NCBI RefSeq assembly: GCF_017916475.1
Contig: NZ_JAFMTB010000001.1
Location: 682,001 to 746,000, forward strand
Direction: 5' to 3'
Length of the DNA stretch: 64,000 nucleotides
Source: Patulibacter sp. SYSU D01012
GTDB taxonomy: Bacteria > Actinomycetota > Thermoleophilia > Solirubrobacterales > Solirubrobacteraceae
The notes beneath the pieces were generated by a model that made no database searches, had not been told where the DNA came from, and saw nothing but the letters and a program-made list of their open reading frames with translations. How positions within the stretch are numbered: the stretch's first letter is position 1; every line of letters begins with the position of its first letter. The position numbers were made by a program, and so were the translations under genes. Positions 59,989-64,000 of the stretch are shown here, piece by piece.

Positions 59989-61254
59989 ATGTCGCATTGG
60001 TTGAACCTGCTGAACACGCTGACGCACCGGGAGCGAACCGGCGGCGACGGCCCGGACTGGGCGGCCGTCGACCCCGACGGTCAGCTGCCCGCCGCGTTCC
60101 GGCAGGCGTTCGCGGTTGTTGGCCCGCAGCAGGTCGTCGTGCCGCACGCGGACGTCGAGGGCCACCGGATCATCACCGTGAACACGCCGGTCCGGCCTTC
60201 TGAGGACGGGCCGGTGTTCGACGTGCTGGAGGGCTCGGAGAACTGGCTCTTCCGTGGGGCGACCTGGCGCGTCGTCGGCGTGAGCGTCAGCGAGGACGAG
60301 GCGTGGCAGGGCCTACCGGTGCCCGAGGTGCCGGTGCGGGGCCCGGAGTGGGCCACGGTCGCGTTCAGCATCCAGCGGTGCGCTCCGGCGATGATCTGGG
60401 CGCCGCCGCACGAGGGCCGACGGGTGACCGTGGTGGCATCGTTCCAGCGTCCCGAGGCGTGGGTGCTGGCGATGCCCGTGGACGAGATCCTGGTCCGGCT
60501 CCTCACCGGCACCACCGGCTGCCCGTGGCTAGACCGCCCCAAGCCCGTGGCGCTCCGGGGTTCCGCGGGCCTGGAGGCGGCACCGGCGCCGGAAGGCGCG
60601 GGGCCCGACGGGGAAGGTCGGTCGAACGACGCATCCCCGTCACCGGGCGCCCCGGCGGTGCCGCGCGTCGAGGTGCTCGTCCCGGAGAGTCAGCCGGCGA
60701 AGCCGTTCCCCGAACCCGACGCCGAGCAGACCCGCTCCGACCTCGAACGCCTCGGCCGCCTGGTCCCGGCGCCCGAGACACCGGACGCAGCCGGCACCTG
60801 GGACGGCGTCGAACGCGCCCTGGGCGGCCCCGTGCCGCCGCACCTGCGCGCGCTGCTCGAGACCTACGGGCCTGGGGTCTTCGCCCAAGACGACGAGGAC
60901 GCTTGGTCGCCGGTCGATACGGAGCTGTTGGAGCTGCGCGGCAACGCCTTCATCCCGATCCCCGAATCACAGCTTGACGCCTTCGACCTGCACGACGTGA
61001 TCGGCGACGCTCCGGCCGACGCGCTCCGCGCGGTCGCATGGTGCACCGTCGACCGGGGCACGCTGCACGAACTCTGGGCGTGGCGGCTCGGAGCGGACTC
61101 GGGCCTGGCCCGGAGTGACCAGGACCATGTCGCTCGTCTGGAGGGCAGCGCCGCCGCGGTGCTGCTCGACGCCCTCACCCGTCGGGACCGCTTCGGCGAC
61201 ATGGTCACCGATACCGACATCGGTGAGCACCCGATCGTCTTTCGCCCAAACTAG
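59989..61254 (+). CDS. Putative immunity protein with two SUKH/SMI1-like domains
   Basis: A 421-residue soluble protein with no signal peptide. Residues 1-190 (MSHWLNLLNTLTHRER, LPAAFRQAFAVVGPQQ, WRVVGVSVSEDEAW, IWAPPHEGRRVTVVASFQRPEAWVLAMPVDEIL, GCPWLDRP) are paralogous to the gene at 63334. Residues 190-255 are a Pro/Ala/Glu-rich linker, and 260-421 start with GTWDGVERALGGPVPPHLRALLETYGPGVF, the SMI1/KNR4 (SUKH) pattern of an antitoxin-like fold; the first half probably has a diverged version. Together with the 4-base gap after the secreted protein this fits a cytoplasmic protector against its C-terminal domain. I do not recognise a described family for the first half. Confidence 0.68.
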   Translation: MSHWLNLLNTLTHRERTGGDGPDWAAVDPDGQLPAAFRQAFAVVGPQQVVVPHADVEGHRIITVNTPVRPSEDGPVFDVLEGSENWLFRGATWRVVGVSVSEDEAWQGLPVPEVPVRGPEWATVAFSIQRCAPAMIWAPPHEGRRVTVVASFQRPEAWVLAMPVDEILVRLLTGTTGCPWLDRPKPVALRGSAGLEAAPAPEGAGPDGEGRSNDASPSPGAPAVPRVEVLVPESQPAKPFPEPDAEQTRSDLERLGRLVPAPETPDAAGTWDGVERALGGPVPPHLRALLETYGPGVFAQDDEDAWSPVDTELLELRGNAFIPIPESQLDAFDLHDVIGDAPADALRAVAWCTVDRGTLHELWAWRLGADSGLARSDQDHVARLEGSAAAVLLDALTRRDRFGDMVTDTDIGEHPIVFRPN

Positions 61255-61329
61255 CCCCGCCTTCTGCTCTACCGCCGTTCGGCTGGGCTCTGCGTGCCCG
61301 CCGTAACCGTCCCATACCACCGGAGACCC

Positions 61330-63324
61330 ATGTCCCTCTCCCGCACCATAGTCGGCGTCGCCGCCGTCTTCGGCACGCTCACGCTTGCCGTGCCCGCCCA
61401 CGCCTGGCAGACCACCAGCGACGCCGGCACGCTGACCATCACCGCCGACCCCGGCGAGGCGAACCGCGTCGACGTCGACGTCGCGCCTAACGGCCGCCTG
61501 GAGGTCACCGACGGCGCCGGCGCGCCGCGTGTCCTGGGGCCGGGGTGCGAGGACCCCGACCAGGAGGGGGTGGCGAGCTGCGACCGCGGCGGTATCACCC
61601 GTGTGGTGATCGAGACCGGCGACCTGGACGACGCGGCGACGGTCGGCGAGATCGGGGTGCCGGTCGAGGTCCGCCTGGGGGATGGGAACGACAACGTCTC
61701 CACCGGTTCGGGCGATGACCGCATCGACGCCGGGTCCGGGAACGACACGGTCGACAGCGGCGCCGGCAACGACGTCATCGTCGGCGGCGCGGGCGACGAC
61801 ACGATCGCCGCCGGCGTCGGCAACGACGAGGTCGACGCCGGGACGGGCACCGACACCGTCGACGGGGACCTCGGCGACGACACGATCGTCGGCGGCGACG
61901 GCGGCGACCAGCTCGACGGCGGCGCCGGCGCGGACCGCATCGACGGCGGCGCTGGCGACGACCAGGTCACCGGCGGGGACGGCGATGACCGGATCACCGC
62001 GGGGGAGGGCACCGACCGCGTCACCGGCGACGAGGGATCGGACTCGATCGACGGCGGCGCCGGTAACGACGACCTGGACGGCGGGGGCGGCTACGACCAG
62101 CTCGCCGGCGGCGACGGCGACGACCTGCTGCAGTCCGCGCTGGGCGGCGACCTCCTCGACGGTGGGGCCGGCAACGATCGCCTGGAGGGCGACGAGCTGC
62201 CGGGCGTGCTGCGCGGCGGGGACGGCAACGACGTGCTCAGCGGCGTCGGCGGGGCGGACGTGCTGGACGGTGGCGCGGGGAACGACACCCTCGACGGCGG
62301 CCTGGGCGGCGACGCGCTCTCGGGCGGCGCCGGCCTCGACACCGTCACCTACGACAGCTCGCCGCAGGGCGTGAGCGCCACGCTCGACGGGCTGCCCAAC
62401 GACGGAATGGTCGCCGAGGGCGACGATGTCGCCGGCGACGTGGAGACCGTGATCGGCTCGCAGGGCGACGACCGCCTTTCCGCCGGGCCGCTGCCGGTCA
62501 CGCTGCAGGGCTCCGGCGGCGACGATGTGCTCACCGGCTCCGCCGGCGCGGACGTCCTCGACGGCGGCGCGGGGAACGACACCCTCGACGGCGGCCAGGG
62601 CGCCGACACCCTCGCGGGCGGCGAGGGCCAGGACACCGTCACGTACGCCGCGCGGACCGCGTCACTGCACGTGGTTGTCGGCGGCGGCCGCCGCAGCGGC
62701 CAGGCGGGGGAGAACGACGAGGTCCGTGGCGACATCGAGCGCGTCATCGGCGGCACGCGCGCCGACCGGCTCTCCGCGGCCAGCGGCCTGTCGGTCTCCT
62801 TCTACGGCGGCGCGGGCAACGACCGCATCGACCTGCCGCGCATCCCCGCCGGCGACGAGGACCTCGGCGCCACCGGCAGCCGCGCGACCTGCGGCGCCGG
62901 CACCGACACCGTGGTCGCCCGGCGCGACGAGCAGGTCGCCGCCGACTGCGAGATCGTCCGCCGCGACGGCGAGCTGACCGCTCTCGGGGTGCAGGGCGCC
63001 AGCTCTCCGCGCCTGACGGTCGACGTCGCGAAGGTCCGGATCGGCACTGACGGCATCCTTCGGGTCCCGGTCCGTTGCTCGAGCGAGACCAACGTTCGCT
63101 GCGCCACCGCGCTCACCGTCACCCGCAACCGCGAGCGCCTCGGCAAGACCAGCGGCCAGGTCGGCCGTGGCCGCATCCAGACCGCCAAGGTCCGTCTGCG
63201 TGGCTCGCAGGTCACCACGCTGCAGCGCCGGGGCGGCGCCGTGCGCATCACCCTGCGCGTCCGCGACAAGGGCGGGAAGGTCTCGGCCGCCACCGGCATC
63301 GTGGCCGTCAAGAAGGCGCGCTGA
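61330..63324 (+). CDS. Secreted RTX-like calcium-binding repeat protein
   Basis: A 664-residue protein. The signal peptide ends at about residue 25 (HAWQ); a GGAG ribosome site is 4-5 bases before the ATG. Residues 115-340 and 385-440 are rich in the nonapeptide GGxGxDxxx (for example GGAGNDTLDGG, GGDGDDRITAG), forming a calcium-bound beta roll. Between and after them are VTYDSSPQGVSATLD-type spacers and a 150-residue beta-rich C-terminal domain with basic residues (TVTRNRERLGKTSG, ITLRVRDKGGKVS). The protein is exported through Sec, not the usual type I route. It may be a surface or matrix protein, and it is located between two immunity-like genes. Confidence 0.82.
   Translation: MSLSRTIVGVAAVFGTLTLAVPAHAWQTTSDAGTLTITADPGEANRVDVDVAPNGRLEVTDGAGAPRVLGPGCEDPDQEGVASCDRGGITRVVIETGDLDDAATVGEIGVPVEVRLGDGNDNVSTGSGDDRIDAGSGNDTVDSGAGNDVIVGGAGDDTIAAGVGNDEVDAGTGTDTVDGDLGDDTIVGGDGGDQLDGGAGADRIDGGAGDDQVTGGDGDDRITAGEGTDRVTGDEGSDSIDGGAGNDDLDGGGGYDQLAGGDGDDLLQSALGGDLLDGGAGNDRLEGDELPGVLRGGDGNDVLSGVGGADVLDGGAGNDTLDGGLGGDALSGGAGLDTVTYDSSPQGVSATLDGLPNDGMVAEGDDVAGDVETVIGSQGDDRLSAGPLPVTLQGSGGDDVLTGSAGADVLDGGAGNDTLDGGQGADTLAGGEGQDTVTYAARTASLHVVVGGGRRSGQAGENDEVRGDIERVIGGTRADRLSAASGLSVSFYGGAGNDRIDLPRIPAGDEDLGATGSRATCGAGTDTVVARRDEQVAADCEIVRRDGELTALGVQGASSPRLTVDVAKVRIGTDGILRVPVRCSSETNVRCATALTVTRNRERLGKTSGQVGRGRIQTAKVRLRGSQVTTLQRRGGAVRITLRVRDKGGKVSAATGIVAVKKAR
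62254..62352 (+). repeat. Internal duplication in the RTX gene, copy 1
   Basis: A 99-base segment encoding GADVLDGGAGNDTLDGG and the following spacer into DTVTYD is repeated 294 bases (98 codons) later at 62548-62646 with few changes. It shows that the repeat array grew by in-frame duplication. Confidence 0.75.
62548..62646 (+). repeat. Internal duplication in the RTX gene, copy 2
   Basis: The second copy of the segment at 62254-62352. It carries GADVLDGGAGNDTLDGGQGAD, then a spacer ending DTVTYA. The reading frame is kept between the copies. Confidence 0.75.
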
Positions 63325-63333
63325 GCCGGGGCG

Positions 63334-64000
63334 ATGGACGACGCGTGGCTCGACCGGCTCGAAGTGCTCACCGGGCTGAACGCTGACGCGCCGCCCAGGC
63401 CCGTCGACCCGGCGGCGAGCGTGCCCGGGCCTGGATTGCCCTCGGATTTTCGGGACGTCTTCGCCCGGTACGGCCGCTCCCTCTTGTTCGGTCGTTCGGA
63501 CGACGTCGTGGTCCGGTACGCCGAGCTCTCGCCAATCGACGCGGCGGAAGACGCCGAGGCCTTCGGAGCCGACGGGTACGCCTGGTCGTGGTTCGGTGGG
63601 CCGTGGCGTGTCGTCGGCGTGTCCCGCAGTTCCTGTGAGCCGTGGAGCGGGCTCGAGGTCCCTCCGGTCCCGTTCGTGGGGGAGTCGTGGGGTACCGCAC
63701 ACTTCGGCGGCATGCGGGTGCGCGGCACCCTGGTCTGGGCGCCGCCGCAGGGCGAGGTCCGTCCGACGGCGCTGCTCTCGGCGCAACGTGCCGCGGCCTG
63801 GATCTTGGCGATGCCCGCCGCCGAGATCCTGACCCGCGTCCTTCTGGGACTCACCGGCTGCCCATGGCTCCCCGGCCCCGACCCCGCGCTCGCCACACCA
63901 AGGGGTGGCGTGCGCTTGGCCGAAGACACCATCACGGCGCCCTCGGTCGAGACCCACGCCCCCGAGCTTCTCGATGGCGCACCGCTTCCTCCGCCGGACC
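63334..64000 (+). CDS. Putative immunity protein, paralogue of 59989-61254 (partial)
   Basis: The start of a gene cut off by the window edge; 222 codons are visible from ATG 63334, 9 bases after the RTX gene. MDDAWLDRLEVLTGL, LPSDFRDVFARYGRSLL, WRVVGVSRSSCEPW, VWAPPQGEVRPTALLSAQRAAAWILAMPAAEIL and GCPWLPGP align in order with the N-terminal half of 59989-61254. LPSDFRDVFARYG is the SUKH/SMI1 starting pattern. No signal peptide is present. It probably protects against a toxin, perhaps encoded further right, or is a duplicated spare immunity gene. Confidence 0.75.
   Translation, partial: MDDAWLDRLEVLTGLNADAPPRPVDPAASVPGPGLPSDFRDVFARYGRSLLFGRSDDVVVRYAELSPIDAAEDAEAFGADGYAWSWFGGPWRVVGVSRSSCEPWSGLEVPPVPFVGESWGTAHFGGMRVRGTLVWAPPQGEVRPTALLSAQRAAAWILAMPAAEILTRVLLGLTGCPWLPGPDPALATPRGGVRLAEDTITAPSVETHAPELLDGAPLPPPD

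Noticed and set aside
61690-62700. Regular repeats suggesting a CRISPR array or tandem DNA repeat
   Set aside because: The periodicity is in codons for GGxGxDxxx nonapeptides in a continuous reading frame; there are no conserved direct repeats with unique spacers.
61330-63324. RTX protein as type I secreted toxin
   Set aside because: It has an N-terminal Sec signal peptide, no typical C-terminal type I signal and no ABC exporter genes beside it.
1-64000. tRNA, rRNA, transposase, integrase or phage genes
   Set aside because: I looked for the usual motifs and conserved sequence in both strands and saw none that I could support.

Overview
The DNA is very GC-rich, most codons end in G or C, and GTG starts and 1-25 base gene overlaps are frequent. 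Together with Sec-type secreted proteins, this suggests a high-GC actinobacterium. A Thermoleophilia/Solirubrobacterales-like source (Patulibacter, Conexibacter or Solirubrobacter type) is my best guess from general protein style, not a demonstrated assignment. I saw no rRNA, tRNA, CRISPR array, insertion sequence or integrase.

Bases 1-49700 are one large surface-polysaccharide region. It holds about 19 glycosyltransferases (mostly GT4, four GT2-like, one WecG/TagA type). It also holds two nucleotide-sugar dehydrogenases, four short-chain epimerases/dehydratases (GalE, Gmd and relatives), RfbC, three Wzx-like flippases, one O-antigen polymerase/ligase-like protein with a TPR tail, and two methyltransferases. 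An MBOAT/AlgJ-like O-acetylation pair, a hexapeptide acyltransferase and several secreted or membrane proteins of unknown role complete it. The left part is organised in long co-directional runs (minus 12043-1944, plus 12123-15710, minus 26758-16961). From 26.8 kb rightwards the strand flips every one to six genes and convergent genes overlap at their 3' ends, which looks like piecemeal assembly. No initiating sugar-phosphate transferase, Wzz or export kinase is present, so the locus probably continues to the left.

Bases 49758-52169 are a visibly AT-richer insert. It has a SAMHD1/YwfO-like HD-domain protein, a YwgA-like partner overlapping its end, and a divergent cytidine deaminase. This is a nucleotide-metabolism group that could be a small defence or nucleotide-salvage module. 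The flank returns to ordinary genes: heme A synthase (ctaA), a PAS plus degenerate GGDEF protein, glmS with a coupled small upstream gene, and a DUF192 protein.

Bases 57243-64000 carry the most unusual locus. A 913-residue secreted multidomain protein has a C-terminal tip resembling a His-Me finger nuclease. It is followed after 4 bases by a two-domain SUKH/SMI1-like putative immunity protein. Next comes a secreted calcium-binding RTX-repeat protein, then a paralogue of the putative immunity protein that runs off the window. I read it as a candidate polymorphic toxin/immunity locus with an apparently new immunity-type family. The polysaccharide genes would build and decorate the cell coat, glmS would feed UDP-amino-sugar precursors, and the right-hand secreted proteins would act at or beyond that surface.
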